Shown: positions 54,201-63,294, numbered from the stretch's first letter. The stretch: 64,000 bases of DNA from Entomomonas moraniae (GCF_003991975.1 NZ_CP029822.1:744001-808000); one strand, 5' to 3'. The notes: generated from the sequence alone by a model not told the origin. Numbers and translations: made by a program.

Positions 54201-54964
54201 GCAGGTAGATTTTCTTCTAATACGCAAGCGGAGGCTTGTAAGTTAGCATCTAAATACCCCGTACTGGCAGTTTCTAGTAGAAGTTTTTTTTGCAAATCAC
54301 CTTTGACATTTAAGGCCAGTAGCCATGGGGTTTGGTATAGTTCATTAAGCTCTATTTGGCTTTTAACTTCTAGCGGCCAATTATTAGCAAATTCAATATG
54401 GCCTTGTAGTGTTGCATTGGCTTTAGCTTGGCCATTGTGCAATGTTAATTGTCCTATAGTAACGTGTGTATTTTTCCATGAGGCGCCTTTTAATAAGGCT
54501 TGGGATAAAATTTCTTGCTTATCTATGAGTAGTTTTTCCAGTATGACCGTTTCAATATTGATTGTAACAGGAGTATTAAGCGTCGGAAGCCTTGTTGCTG
54601 TTTTATTTTGTTCTTTTGCGTTTGTTTCACTGTTGACCGAGTCTAATAAATCAATATCTAATTGTTTTACTTTTAATTGGCTAATACAGACATTGCCTGT
54701 AAGTAAACAACTGGCAAACCAGTTAAGTGAAGGGTTCTGGACAGTTATTTTTATCTCTTCACTTTGCCAGATAAGCTCTTCGGCAGACCAGCCACCACTT
54801 AATGTCCCTTGTGAGTTTTTTACAGAAAGATTAGGTATGCTGTTGAGTAAATAACGACTGCCAGCCTCTGTTTTGATGGCAAGAATCAATGTCATTAAAA
54901 TAAGTAGTAACACTAAAATAATAACAATAAGAGCGTATTTTGCAATTTTTAAAGTTAACTTCAT
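51242..54964 (-). CDS. tamB: Translocation and assembly module protein TamB
   Basis: A 1240-residue protein with an N-terminal inner-membrane anchor (ALIVIILVLLLILMTLILAI), a very long beta-rich repetitive body (AsmA-like, bridge-like groove), and a C-terminal DUF490 domain with GEINLKNGVYRAYGQQLNITRANILFTG and LSYIIFGRPLG near the end. TamB works with TamA in outer-membrane biogenesis and probably in phospholipid transport to the outer membrane. It overlaps tamA by 4 bases. Several long antisense open frames here are shadows. Confidence 0.93.
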   Translation of the reverse strand: MKLTLKIAKYALIVIILVLLLILMTLILAIKTEAGSRYLLNSIPNLSVKNSQGTLSGGWSAEELIWQSEEIKITVQNPSLNWFASCLLTGNVCISQLKVKQLDIDLLDSVNSETNAKEQNKTATRLPTLNTPVTINIETVILEKLLIDKQEILSQALLKGASWKNTHVTIGQLTLHNGQAKANATLQGHIEFANNWPLEVKSQIELNELYQTPWLLALNVKGDLQKKLLLETASTGYLDANLQASACVLEENLPATLSLTINNFIPNNIIELPDTLLIKQLILNATGDLKHGYTVSTNSTFAGKTTPVYLTLNSFITTKQIDVKNLILKTTEQQVVNIKGNASFQPNLTADATLNYHNFPWQELYPLDPPPPIDLQTANIKLNYQNDMYRAQLGADLTGPAGNFELQTKITGDLKHLTLETLQIDTPDKGNINGTAALDFTPKLHWLASLNLKNINPNYWLKDLTGSLSGVVQSTGTIGDTIETDSKANIQGILNKQATQIKATVLAKQNQWHVPELLIKVGNNTITGQGELSRSLKANVNINLPNLKQLLPTLTGNVIGKVELLGSLEKPQTTVSLTGKRLSFEEQKINGIQLNANLNAMQQAQIKLQASHISSGTTSLGNLNLTASGDIKQQQLSLDISGGILTLSTQIDSKQDIKQNWLASINKLQVDAKGQNWQLQNKTRLNYAHTGELTLSAHCFKNGQATLCAKDQQTLLPHPKINYQLANFAMQSLQPWYPETFNWKSTLSADITLKILEQGMSGIIEIKTNAGVFQLQESTEEQWYDFPYQALNVLVNLTPNKITSTLEFKSTTLGNIHTQIILNPLANNKPIEGDFSIDGFDIGILRPFIPDVSELSGKIDGKGTISGILEKPYVSGKVTLKNGTVMGDISVSLENLQATAMIEGESLTIDGSWSSGKQGHAKITGDANWSNGINLNLGLKASKLPIIIAPYANLEANTDLKLKIDNNALSVAGVVNIPTGSIVVRELPPSTVTVSSDAIIVTQKAPEQTMPMKIDMDVKVLIGQEHLSFKGFGLTSTITGNLSITKNLFTQGEINLKNGVYRAYGQQLNITRANILFTGSMTEPSLDIEAVRMVDNVTAGVKVTGFTSQPKITVFSTPSMSQDQALSYIIFGRPLGAGDNNVLAQAALAMGVASTSETVGELASKVGLEDFQLDASGSGDDTSLTASGKINDKLSIHYGVSIFKAVNTIMLRYKLTKSIYLEAAGGTASSLDIFYKKSFK

Positions 54965-56682
54965 AATTCAGGCCCCATGGAAAAGTGGAGTCGTATTGAG
55001 TGATCTTCAACACCGTGAGCAAGATCCACGCGAATAGGGCCAACAGGGGATATCCAGCGAATACCAACACCAACGCCGGTTTTGAAGGCCATGTTCCAAC
55101 TATTACTAGCATTCCCTTTGTCAATAAAGGTTGCTGCACGCCATTTTTCGGCAAATTGGTATTGATACTCGAGACTACCGGCTAGCATGTATCGCCCCCC
55201 AACTCTTTTACCATATTTGTCTTTAGGGGAGAGTGTTTGATAATTATAGCCACGAACACTTTGATCACCCCCTGCATAAAAACGCAAAGAGGGGGGGATT
55301 TTACTGTAGTTTGGGCTATCAATGCCCCCGACTTCAACACGGCTAAAAAAACGGTGCCTAGATGCAAAGGTATAAAGTCCTTTGGCAGAACCTGTGTAAC
55401 GAATAAAGTCAGCCGCGGAAAGAACGTTTTGTTTAGCCCCGGACAAGCCAAACTGTAGACGGTATCCTTGTGAAGGATCGATGTTATTATCTGCTTTTAA
55501 ATAAGAAAAATTAAACCCAGGCATTAAAAACATACGTGTAGCATTTTCATGATCTATATCGTAAGTTTCATCTTGCCAACGTAAAAATATTGTACGCATC
55601 CAACCATTACTAAGCTTTTTATTACGCTCAACACCTAAGGTATATAGCGTACTTTCGGTGTCGACAATATCTTCATGTTGTAATCCAGAGATAAAACGAA
55701 TATTGTCTGTCAGCGGGTTTTCCATGGGTATTTGGTACCACGCGGATATACTTTGTCGAGGCTGCGATACCTCGGTTGTAAAGCCAAGTTTATGTCCACT
55801 GCTATTTATCCATGGGCGCTCCCAATCAAGTTGTGCTCTAGGACCTAAATCAGTAGAAAAACCGGCTCCTACACTGAGTACTTTTGATTTGGCTGCTGTT
55901 ACATTGGCAGAGACGGGAATTTCAGTGTGTTCTTTATCTATTGGGAGGGCGTCAATACGCACTGTTTCAAAATAACCACTAGATTGTAAACTATTATTTA
56001 ACTGAGCGATAAGGTCAGCATTGTAAGGAGTGCCTTCATTGAAGTTGACAAATCGGTACAGTAAGTCATCCTTAAAAGGGTTTTGTTGTTGATTAAATGT
56101 GACTTTACCAAGGCTTGCTCTTGGGCCACTTTTATAAGTTAGATTAACATCTGCTGCGTGTTCCTCAGGGTTTATCAGTAATTGATGCTTTGTAAACTCT
56201 CCCCAAAAAAAACCATAATAAAGTGCTTGTGACTTTATTTGTGATTTTGTTGCATCATAAGCGCCTTGATTTAATATAGCCCCTTTTCTTAGTTCTTTAT
56301 GTCCTACATTTTTAAATGCTTCTAATGTAGTAGCTGGGCCTAGAATCTTTATATCAATACTTTTTAATCGAATAGGGCTACCTAGTAAGACTTTTACCTT
56401 CAATGTAGGATTTTTACTCTTTCTGCCTGAAATCCGAGTATGAACTTCTGTGTCATAGTACCCTAATGCTTGGCTTGCTGAGGTTGCTTTTTCTTTTATA
56501 ACCGATTGTAAGCGTAGTAGGGTGGCTATATTTTGGTCTTCAAAACTACCAATATAAGCTTCGATATTATCTTTGACTGCTTTATTATCAGGTATAACTT
56601 CAACGACTACCTGATTGGCATGAATAACAACACTATAACTGAGGAGGGTCGTTAATAAGGAAATTTTAAAATGCATAAGCAA
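54961..56682 (-). CDS. tamA: Translocation and assembly module protein TamA (Omp85 family)
   Basis: 573 residues: a signal peptide (ISLLTTLLSYSVVIHA), three N-terminal POTRA domains to about residue 265, and a 16-strand Omp85 barrel, including GFSTDLGPRAQLDWERPWI and the RFYAGGDQSVRGYNYQTL loop with the conserved VRGY motif (lid-lock). The C-terminus ends with Gly-Pro-Glu-Leu after SIRLHFSM. It is upstream of tamB in one operon. Confidence 0.93.
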   Translation of the reverse strand: MLMHFKISLLTTLLSYSVVIHANQVVVEVIPDNKAVKDNIEAYIGSFEDQNIATLLRLQSVIKEKATSASQALGYYDTEVHTRISGRKSKNPTLKVKVLLGSPIRLKSIDIKILGPATTLEAFKNVGHKELRKGAILNQGAYDATKSQIKSQALYYGFFWGEFTKHQLLINPEEHAADVNLTYKSGPRASLGKVTFNQQQNPFKDDLLYRFVNFNEGTPYNADLIAQLNNSLQSSGYFETVRIDALPIDKEHTEIPVSANVTAAKSKVLSVGAGFSTDLGPRAQLDWERPWINSSGHKLGFTTEVSQPRQSISAWYQIPMENPLTDNIRFISGLQHEDIVDTESTLYTLGVERNKKLSNGWMRTIFLRWQDETYDIDHENATRMFLMPGFNFSYLKADNNIDPSQGYRLQFGLSGAKQNVLSAADFIRYTGSAKGLYTFASRHRFFSRVEVGGIDSPNYSKIPPSLRFYAGGDQSVRGYNYQTLSPKDKYGKRVGGRYMLAGSLEYQYQFAEKWRAATFIDKGNASNSWNMAFKTGVGVGIRWISPVGPIRVDLAHGVEDHSIRLHFSMGPEL

Positions 56683-56799
56683 AAGATAACATCATTTGTA
56701 ATTAATTGCTTAGTTTATACTAATCAGTATCTCTTATAAATAATGACATGTAGCTTATACATATTATTTAGTATGAAAGATATTGTTTATGTTAATAAT

Positions 56800-56826
56800 A
56801 GCCATCCTATTTTATTTAGGGTGGCT
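56800..56826. terminator. Hairpin downstream of queD
   Basis: AGCCATCCT (56800-56808) and AGGGTGGCT (56818-56826) pair, with one G-T pair. On the plus strand a T-run follows; on the minus strand it lies 14 bases beyond the queD stop codon. Confidence 0.65.
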
Positions 56827-56840
56827 TTTTGATGTAAAGT

Positions 56841-57197
56841 CTATTGACCTGTATATTCACAACCGCTGGTGCAAGTTTCTCTAATACACACTTTGGATAG
56901 CTCTGGCAGTAGGGGTTTTAGTTGCTGCCAAACCCAAATAGCTAAATTTTCACTGGTGGGGTTTTCTAAACCTTTTATTTCATTTAAATAGTTATGGTCA
57001 AGCTGTTCATAAATGGGTTTGAAAATTTGCTTTATTTCGGAAAAATCTTTAATCCAGCCCATTTTAGGGTCAATATTCCCTGTTATATAGAGTACAACTT
57101 TAAAAGAGTGACCATGTAAGCGACCACATTTATGCCCATCGGGAACATAAGGAAGACGATGTGCCGCCTCAAAAGTAAATTCTTTAAATAATTCCAA
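56841..57197 (-). CDS. queD: 6-carboxy-5,6,7,8-tetrahydropterin synthase
   Basis: Second step of queuosine/preQ0 synthesis. 118 residues with zinc ligands His13, His28 and His30 (CGRLHGHSF, with catalytic Cys24), the catalytic pattern [12 protein letters not shown], and [12 protein letters not shown] at the end. The start codon is TTG: no ATG fits, and the [22 protein letters not shown] opening is at the family position. I see no preQ1 riboswitch in its leader. Confidence 0.93.
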   Translation of the reverse strand: MELFKEFTFEAAHRLPYVPDGHKCGRLHGHSFKVVLYITGNIDPKMGWIKDFSEIKQIFKPIYEQLDHNYLNEIKGLENPTSENLAIWVWQQLKPLLPELSKVCIRETCTSGCEYTGQ

Positions 57198-57422
57198 AAC
57201 AATTGCCTATTTCTATATGATTGATATTGCTATTTTAGCAAGGAGTTATTAATAACTCCACGCGTTTTATTTGTTTATCTAGCAATGTATGTTAAAAGAA
57301 GGTATTGAGTATATGATGTGATATAAATCAATAGTGCTTGAGTATAACAACCAATTAGTGCAACTTTGTAAAAATATGATACAATTTTAGTCAATGAAAA
57401 TTTAAAGCCAAGGACACTTTAG

Positions 57423-57971
57423 ATGAAAAAAATTGGATCTTTAATTCTATCACTGATTGCTATAACTTCTGTTCAAGCTCAACCATATAAATGTAAACAA
57501 GAAAATGGTAAGTATCTGTTTTCTGATATGCCTTGTGTTTCTTCTGTAACTGAGGTCTTAGAGAAAACAAAAATTGATTATGATGGTGTCATTGTCTATT
57601 TGGCTGTCACGGCTGATCCTAACCCTCTGCCTAATAGGATTGTGAATCAGTTTTTAGATAAAGTTGATGATGCATGTAAACAGAAAGATGGTCAAAAATT
57701 ATTCAGCTATTTCTCTACGGACTCTCAAGAAAAACTTAAATTCCGCATTATTAATAATGATCCGTTTACTGCTGTTTCTTATGTTTGTAGTAGTATAAAC
57801 AATATTAAAAAAGAAGTTGAAGAGTCAAAAGAACCTGTCTTATTTGCAAGTAAAAAACCGGGTAAAGCGATTGAGTTATGTCTTTACACTGCAAAGAAAG
57901 GACTTGAAAACTGTTTAGGTAACACAAAAATTATTGCCGAAAAGGGCGATTTAAAATTAGATAATCTTTAA
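57423..57971 (+). CDS. Secreted protein with DUF4124-like N-terminus, unknown function
   Basis: 182 residues with a signal peptide ending VQA/QPY. Next comes YKCKQENGKYLFSDMPC, which resembles the DUF4124 motif of many pseudomonad exported proteins (a pair of Cys framing a short hairpin). The remaining 140 residues hold four more Cys and a helical VNQFLDKVDDACKQKDGQKLFSYF segment that I do not recognise. It is a single-gene unit; the ribosome site is AAGGA. Confidence 0.6.
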   Translation: MKKIGSLILSLIAITSVQAQPYKCKQENGKYLFSDMPCVSSVTEVLEKTKIDYDGVIVYLAVTADPNPLPNRIVNQFLDKVDDACKQKDGQKLFSYFSTDSQEKLKFRIINNDPFTAVSYVCSSINNIKKEVEESKEPVLFASKKPGKAIELCLYTAKKGLENCLGNTKIIAEKGDLKLDNL

Positions 57972-58032
57972 GCAATAAGTTAAGTAATGTAATAAAATAT
58001 GATTTAGTTTGGTTTTATTAAGCAATGAAATA

Positions 58033-58791
58033 ATGCAAGATTCAAGGCAACGAGTTAATTTTATTACAGCTATTTGGCGAGTTATTAAGCTCACTTGGCA
58101 TTTTACTTTAGGTTTACTTAGATTATGTGTATTTAATAAATTTTATACTGAAGCAGATAAAGAGGCATTCGTGCAATCTTGGTCTAATAAACTTTTAAAG
58201 TTATTAGATATACGAGTTATTATCCAAGGTGAAAAGCCTACACGGTTTAATAATACACTCTTGGTTGCAAATCACATTTCATGGTTAGACATCCTGATTA
58301 TTTTTACTGTCTTAAAACCGCGTTTTGTCGCAAAAAAAGAAATTGCTAGCTGGCCTATTGTAGGTATGATCGCTAAATTGGGCGATACTATTTTTATTGA
58401 AAGAGAAAATAAACGTAGCATTACCCATGTTAATGTATTGATAACCAAAGCATTGCAAGCAGGAAGTTGTATTGCTGTTTTTCCTGAAGGAAAAACCTCC
58501 TTAGGTGTGTCAGTAGAACCATTTAAGTCTTCGTTATTTGATTCGGTATTACACTCTAATGGCCAAGTCTTACCGATTGCATTGCAGTATTTAGACAATG
58601 CTACATCCATAACAACACGTCCTTCGTTTGCTGGTGATACAACCTTATTACGTAGTATATGGAATGTTCTAACTTGTTATAAACTAACCGTTAATATTTC
58701 TTTTGAGCAAACATTACCTGCATATCAATTTTTAGATCGTAATAGTTTAGCGGTTGCTTCAAGACAGGAGATTATAAAGCATTGGCTATAG
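58033..58791 (+). CDS. Lysophospholipid / 1-acyl-glycerol-3-phosphate acyltransferase (PlsC family)
   Basis: About 252 residues from ATG at 58033; a TTG start 8 codons earlier is possible and neither has a clear ribosome site. Acyltransferase block I NHISWLDIL (His and Asp four residues apart), block II IFIERE, and block III FPEGKTS are present, with a membrane-associated N-terminal helix. It could be OlsA-like (ornithine lipid) or a second PlsC; no olsB lies nearby. Confidence 0.82.
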   Translation: MQDSRQRVNFITAIWRVIKLTWHFTLGLLRLCVFNKFYTEADKEAFVQSWSNKLLKLLDIRVIIQGEKPTRFNNTLLVANHISWLDILIIFTVLKPRFVAKKEIASWPIVGMIAKLGDTIFIERENKRSITHVNVLITKALQAGSCIAVFPEGKTSLGVSVEPFKSSLFDSVLHSNGQVLPIALQYLDNATSITTRPSFAGDTTLLRSIWNVLTCYKLTVNISFEQTLPAYQFLDRNSLAVASRQEIIKHWL

Positions 58792-58907
58792 TTTTATTAG
58801 ACTTTACTTTTTTATAACATTGGTCTCATAATTCAAATTAAGTTTTTCTCTATATAAAAACTTTCTGGTATAATTAGCCATTTTACAAATCTCTTGGAAG
58901 TTTTCTC

Positions 58908-59714
58908 ATGCAGCCCATGCTAACCATTGCCTTACGTGCCGCTCGTAGTGCTGGCGAATTTGTTTTTAGAGCAACAGAGCGTTTAGATAGCTTAAGTCCC
59001 CAGCAAAAACAAGCCAACGATTATGTTTCAGAAATCGATAAGCAGTCAGAAGAAATGATCATTGCCGCTTTACAAAAAGCGTACCCTAACCATGGTATTT
59101 TGGGAGAGGAAACAGGTTTAATAAAAGGCAAAGATGAAGGTGAAGATTATTTATGGATCATTGATCCATTAGATGGAACCACTAACTTTTTGAGAGGGGT
59201 CCCTCATTATGCAGTAAGCATTGCTTGCCAGTATAAAGGGCGGTTGGAACATGCAGTGGTTTTGGACCCAGTACGTCAAGAAGAGTTTACTGCAAGCCGT
59301 GGTCGTGGTGCGGCAGTCAATGGCAAGCGTATTCGAGTCAGTGCTCGGAAAAGTTTGGAAGGGGCTTTATTAGGGACAGGTTTCCCCTTTAGGCAAGATC
59401 AACTATCTGGTTTAGACAACTATTTAGGAATGTTTCGTGACTTGGTGGGCATGACTTCTGGCATTCGTAGAGCAGGGGCTGCAAGTTTAGATTTAGCGTA
59501 TGTCGCTGCTGGACGTTATGATGCTTTTTGGGAGTCAGGACTTTCTTCTTGGGATATGGCGGCTGGTGCTCTTCTTGTTCAAGAGGCCGGTGGCTTAGTT
59601 AGTGATTTTTCCGGAGGGCACGAATTTTTAGAGAATGGCCATGTTGTTGCAGGTAACCCTAAGTGCTTTAAAGCCGTGTTACAAACCATTCAGCCTCATC
59701 TTGTAAAAAGCTAG
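58908..59714 (+). CDS. suhB: Inositol monophosphatase family protein SuhB
   Basis: 268 residues: MLTIALRAARSAGEFVFRA at the start, metal site GEETG, the IMPase signature WIIDPLDGTTNFLRGVPHYA, and the second motif WESGLSSWDMAAGALLVQEAGG. SuhB also joins ribosomal antitermination complexes in E. coli, and pseudomonad SuhB affects virulence regulation. The normal neighbours secDF/queA/tgt are not here. A strong terminator follows. Confidence 0.93.
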   Translation: MQPMLTIALRAARSAGEFVFRATERLDSLSPQQKQANDYVSEIDKQSEEMIIAALQKAYPNHGILGEETGLIKGKDEGEDYLWIIDPLDGTTNFLRGVPHYAVSIACQYKGRLEHAVVLDPVRQEEFTASRGRGAAVNGKRIRVSARKSLEGALLGTGFPFRQDQLSGLDNYLGMFRDLVGMTSGIRRAGAASLDLAYVAAGRYDAFWESGLSSWDMAAGALLVQEAGGLVSDFSGGHEFLENGHVVAGNPKCFKAVLQTIQPHLVKS

Positions 59715-59727
59715 TTTTTCTTTATAC

Positions 59728-59769
59728 AAAAGCCTTGTTTTCTATTTATTAGAAAGCAAGGCTTTTTTT
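59728..59769 (+). terminator. Rho-independent terminator after suhB
   Basis: AAAAGCCTTG...TTCT (from 59728) pairs with AGAAAGCAAGGCTTTT (from 59751), with a 7-base loop and a T-run. Confidence 0.93.
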
Positions 59770-59893
59770 ATTGTGTGCTTTTAAAACAATAGGAAGTTTA
59801 CATTTGCTATAAAATATTTGTTTGCTTTAGGCGTGTGTTGAGCTATAAAGTAGGCGAGTACATATATTATATGAGCCAATTCTTGGAGTAATT

Positions 59894-60478
59894 ATGAAAA
59901 TATTATTGATTAATGGTGCGCAGGAGTTTGCACATTCTGGTGGGTTGTTGAATACGACACTGCATAAAACAGCAGTTAAAGTTCTGCTAGAACTTGGTCA
60001 TCAAGTAAAAGAAACACATATTGAGCAAGGCTATAATGAAACTGAAGAAGTAGAAAAAATATTATGGGCTGATACCATTATCTACCAAATGGCTGGTTGG
60101 TGGATGGGAACCCCTTGGAAAGTTAAACGCTACATGGATGATGTTTATACAATGGGAGCGGGGCAATTGTATAAAGATGATGGGCGTACCCGTTCTGATC
60201 CTAAAAAGCAATATGGCACAGGTGGTATGTTACAAGGTCGCCGCTATATGCTTTCTGTGACATGGAATGCGCCTTTAGAAGCATTTAATGAGTTTGGGGA
60301 TTTTTTTGATGGGCGAGGTGTAGATGGTGTTTACTTTGCTTTTCATAAATCACAGCAATTTTTAGGGTTATCGGCATTGCCTACTTTTATGGCAAATGAT
60401 GTTATAAAAGCTCCTCATGTGGATGACTATATTGCTAATTATCAAGCGCATTTAACCACAACATTGGGTAGCGCTTAA
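59894..60478 (+). CDS. mdaB: NADPH:quinone oxidoreductase MdaB
   Basis: Two-electron flavodoxin-fold quinone reductase that limits oxidative stress from semiquinones. At 194 residues it is almost exactly the length of E. coli MdaB, with marks INGAQEFAHSGGLLN, YQMAGWWMGTPWKVKRYMDDVYTMGAGQLYKDDGR and GTGGMLQGRRYMLSVTWNAPLEAF. GGAG precedes the ATG. Its end overlaps the end of the convergent Bcr/CflA gene by 4 bases. Confidence 0.92.
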   Translation: MKILLINGAQEFAHSGGLLNTTLHKTAVKVLLELGHQVKETHIEQGYNETEEVEKILWADTIIYQMAGWWMGTPWKVKRYMDDVYTMGAGQLYKDDGRTRSDPKKQYGTGGMLQGRRYMLSVTWNAPLEAFNEFGDFFDGRGVDGVYFAFHKSQQFLGLSALPTFMANDVIKAPHVDDYIANYQAHLTTTLGSA

Positions 60479-61653
60479 ATTTTGTATTGTAAGTGCTTAG
60501 TGAAGAGGTAAGTGATTGCAATCCCTGTAGAAGCACAAAGACATAACATTACTGCTGTAGGGTAGATAGTTCCATTTTGTAGCCATGCGGTAAGCCCTGA
60601 CAAGCTTGCCGCAATAGCAAACTGGAGTGTTCCCATAAGTGCAGATGCACTGCCTGCTTGTCTGGCATCAATAGACATGGCGCAAGCCGTAATATTGGGT
60701 AGAAGTATGCCTATAGTGCCCATGAAAATAATAATAGGTATGACCATTAGCCAAACAGGTGCTTTAAAATAGCTAGCTAATATTAATAATAATGCAGCAC
60801 TCACCGATATCCAAAGAATTTTAGGAATCCAAAACATAGAGGGGTGCTTAGCCAATAGAATATAATTTAATTGCGCAGATAGCATAATACTTAGAGAGTT
60901 GAGTGCAAATAACCATGCATACTGTGTATTTGTTAGCTCATAAAGCTCAACGAATATAAAGTGAGAACTCCCAATATAAATAAAAAGCCCTGCTAAGACA
61001 AATCCACCGACAAAGCTGAAGCTGATAAATTGATATTTTTTAAACAGTGCTTTGTATTGTTTCATTGCTGTAGAAATAGGTGGCCTTGGTGCATTAGGAT
61101 GTAATGTTTCGGGTAACCAACAGAATGTTGTTGTAATGATAATGACTGCAAAAATAAAACAGAAATAAAAACTTGCATGCCATGTTTCATAGTATTGAAG
61201 TAGCCAACTCCCAATGAGAGGGGCAATCATAGGGGTAATTCCACTAACGAGCATAAGTTGTGAGAAAACCTTAGCGGCTATTTTAGGGTCACATAAGTCC
61301 CTGACTACGGCACGCGATATCACCATACCAGCGCAACCCCCTAATGCCTGTAATACACGTAATGCAATAAGCCACTCAAGGCTTGTGGCTAAAGCACAAC
61401 CTAGTGAGGCGAGCATGAATATGCAAAGGCCAAAAAGTAGAGGTATTTTTCTTCCTAACTTGTCTGTTAATGGGCCATAGAGAATCTGCCCTGCAGCGAG
61501 ACCAATCAAGTAAACAGAAAGACTAAGTTGGATTTTATCTGACGTCGTATTAAACTCTTCAGCCATCGAGGTGAATGAAGGTAGATAGAGATCGATTGCG
61601 ATAGGCCCAAAGGCATTTAAGCTAGCTAAAATAAGTATAATTCGTAAAGTCAT
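60475..61653 (-). CDS. Bcr/CflA family MFS drug efflux transporter
   Basis: About 392 residues from ATG at 61653 (MTLRIILILASLNAF); a TTG at 61680 would add 9 residues. It has twelve membrane helices. The Bcr/CflA pattern is clear: PIAIDLYLPSFTSMAEEF in helix 1-2, SVYLIGLAAGQILYGPLTDKLGRKIPLL, RVLQALGGCAGMVISRAVVRD. The family exports bicyclomycin, chloramphenicol, sulfonamides or other compounds. It is divergent from a TetR gene, with a palindromic site between them. Confidence 0.88.
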   Translation of the reverse strand: MTLRIILILASLNAFGPIAIDLYLPSFTSMAEEFNTTSDKIQLSLSVYLIGLAAGQILYGPLTDKLGRKIPLLFGLCIFMLASLGCALATSLEWLIALRVLQALGGCAGMVISRAVVRDLCDPKIAAKVFSQLMLVSGITPMIAPLIGSWLLQYYETWHASFYFCFIFAVIIITTTFCWLPETLHPNAPRPPISTAMKQYKALFKKYQFISFSFVGGFVLAGLFIYIGSSHFIFVELYELTNTQYAWLFALNSLSIMLSAQLNYILLAKHPSMFWIPKILWISVSAALLLILASYFKAPVWLMVIPIIIFMGTIGILLPNITACAMSIDARQAGSASALMGTLQFAIAASLSGLTAWLQNGTIYPTAVMLCLCASTGIAITYLFTKHLQYKI

Positions 61654-61699
61654 GAGAATTGAAAATAAACTGATAAACAATAATTGTACAGAATTTGTT

Positions 61700-61730
61700 A
61701 ATATACGTACATCTTGTTTGTAAATATATT
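61700..61730. promoter_or_regulatory. Palindromic operator for the TetR/AcrR regulator
   Basis: Arms AATATACGTACA (61700-61711) and TGTAAATATATT (61719-61730) are inverted copies at 10 of 12 positions, with a 7-base spacer. On the minus strand the right half reads AATATATTTACAAACAAG, which resembles the Pseudomonas TtgR operator half (TATTTACAAACAA) from memory. It lies 47 bases before the Bcr/CflA ATG and 41 before the regulator ATG. Confidence 0.6.
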
Positions 61731-61770
61731 AAAATAAAGCCTGAGTACTACGTAAGAGTGATTATTTATT

Positions 61771-62388
61771 ATGCGGCGAACTAAAGAAGATGCTGAAAAA
61801 ACAAAACTGGCTATTTTAGAAGCAGCAGAACAGCTTTTTTTAAAAAAAGGCGTATCTAAAACAAGCCTAGAGGAAATAGCACGCACAGCGGGAATGACTA
61901 GAGGTGCTGTATATTGGCACTTTAAAAATAAAGACCATCTAATTAATGAGTTGATGAGTCAGATATTTAAGCCTGTTGAGGATGTATTTGACGAGTTTCT
62001 GACAATGGATGGCTCTGTTATCTTAAAACTATTTGGTTTATTTAAGAATATCTTTGATCAACTTTCCAGTGATGAGAGGGTCCGTAATATATTTACCATT
62101 TTATTAAGACGTTGTGAATACACTGAGGAGCTAAGTGAGTCAGAAGCACGGTGTAACAATATGATAGCAGGCTTTATTAATCACTGTGCAGGGCTTATTA
62201 GCCAACCAGAGACGGCCAAAAAACTTCGACCAGACATTACGCCTGAGTTGGCTGCTCATATGTTGCATATAATGACCAGTGGTGTTTTGAATGATTGGGC
62301 AAGAGATCCTCAGCAGTTTGCGGCTGGTTATAACCCAGAGATTATTATCAGAACTTTTTTTAGAAGTATCTTTGTTGATTGGGAATAA
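61771..62388 (+). CDS. TetR/AcrR family regulator (AcrR/TtgR-like)
   Basis: 205 residues. The N-terminal helix-turn-helix is AILEAAEQLFLKKGVSKTSLEEIARTAGMTRGAVYWHFKNKDHLINELM, which fits the AcrR/TtgR branch. The C-terminal drug-binding half has SDERVRNIFTILLRRCEYTEEL, again typical of AcrR/TtgR. Divergent from the Bcr/CflA gene, it probably represses that gene and itself, released by hydrophobic drugs. There is no RND pump in the window. Confidence 0.88.
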   Translation: MRRTKEDAEKTKLAILEAAEQLFLKKGVSKTSLEEIARTAGMTRGAVYWHFKNKDHLINELMSQIFKPVEDVFDEFLTMDGSVILKLFGLFKNIFDQLSSDERVRNIFTILLRRCEYTEELSESEARCNNMIAGFINHCAGLISQPETAKKLRPDITPELAAHMLHIMTSGVLNDWARDPQQFAAGYNPEIIIRTFFRSIFVDWE

Positions 62389-62397
62389 AATGCTACA

Positions 62398-62419
62398 ACG
62401 AGTAGTTTAAACTACTCGT
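62398..62419. terminator. Perfect 22-bp palindrome between TetR gene and xthA
   Basis: Arms ACGAGTAGTTT / AAACTACTCGT with no loop, between convergent genes and containing the xthA stop codon. Terminator-like; no T-run. Confidence 0.6.
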
Positions 62420-63230
62420 CATTTAGCTCTAACCAAATAGGGCAGTGGTCCGATGGCTTTTCCATTGCTCTAATTTCGTAATCAATACCCGCTGTTTTAA
62501 GGCGTTGCTTTAAGATTCCTGATGCTAATATTAAATCAATTCGTAACCCTCTCTTTGGGGTGTCCTCAAAGCCTCGACTGCGGTAATCAAACCAACTAAA
62601 AAGATCATCAGTCTCTGGGTGAAGCATTCTAAAGCTATCAATAAAACCTAAATTTTTTAACTTATCAAGCCACTCACGCTCTTCCGGCTGAAAACTGCAT
62701 TTGCCTGTTTTTAACCAGCGTTTAGCATTTTGTTCACCAATGCCAATATCGCAATCTTGAGGAGAAATATTAAAATCTCCCATAATAATCATTGGCTCAG
62801 CTGACTTGCTTTGTGTCTCTAAAAACTGCTGGAGATCGGCATAAAATTTTTGTTTAGCAGGAAATTTTATAGGATGACTTTTACTTTCGCCTTGTGGAAA
62901 GTAACCATTCATAATCGTTATGGATTTTCCGCATTTATCTTTATAAGTTCCATAAATGAAGCGACATTGAGCATTCTCGTCGTCTGAAGGGAAACCTTTA
63001 TAAATAGTTAATGGCGGGGTTAACGATAATAAGGCAACACCGTAATGTCCCTTTTGCCCATGATATTCAACATGGTAGCCAAGTTTTTCAATATCTGCTA
63101 AAGGAAATTGAGGGTTGTCTACCTTTGTTTCTTGTAAACCGATAACATCAGGCTGATATTTATCGATAATTGCTTTTAATTGATGGGGACGAGCACGCAA
63201 CCCATTAATATTAAATGATATAATTTTCAT
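62412..63230 (-). CDS. xthA: Exodeoxyribonuclease III
   Basis: AP endonuclease and 3' phosphatase/exonuclease of base-excision repair. 272 residues with catalytic Glu34 (LQETKV), [11 protein letters not shown], the Asp152/Asn154 pair in [28 protein letters not shown], and a final PSDHCPIW (catalytic His). The gene is complete and lies 65 bases from the remains of an integrase. Confidence 0.96.
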   Translation of the reverse strand: MKIISFNINGLRARPHQLKAIIDKYQPDVIGLQETKVDNPQFPLADIEKLGYHVEYHGQKGHYGVALLSLTPPLTIYKGFPSDDENAQCRFIYGTYKDKCGKSITIMNGYFPQGESKSHPIKFPAKQKFYADLQQFLETQSKSAEPMIIMGDFNISPQDCDIGIGEQNAKRWLKTGKCSFQPEEREWLDKLKNLGFIDSFRMLHPETDDLFSWFDYRSRGFEDTPKRGLRIDLILASGILKQRLKTAGIDYEIRAMEKPSDHCPIWLELNDE

Positions 63231-63294
63231 AGTAAAATAATCCTTATATAATCAAGAGGATATAAAATATTACTCTTAATTACTCATAAAAAGC

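Noticed and set aside
54159-54854. 231-codon open frame antisense to tamB
   Set aside because: It lies wholly inside tamB on the opposite strand, has no ribosome site, and its translation is rich in Ser/Phe/Leu without any family resemblance.
57198-57422. preQ1 riboswitch upstream of queD
   Set aside because: Only short palindromes (for example GGAGTTATTAATAACTCC) are seen in the leader; there is no C-rich loop and A-rich tail typical of preQ1-I.
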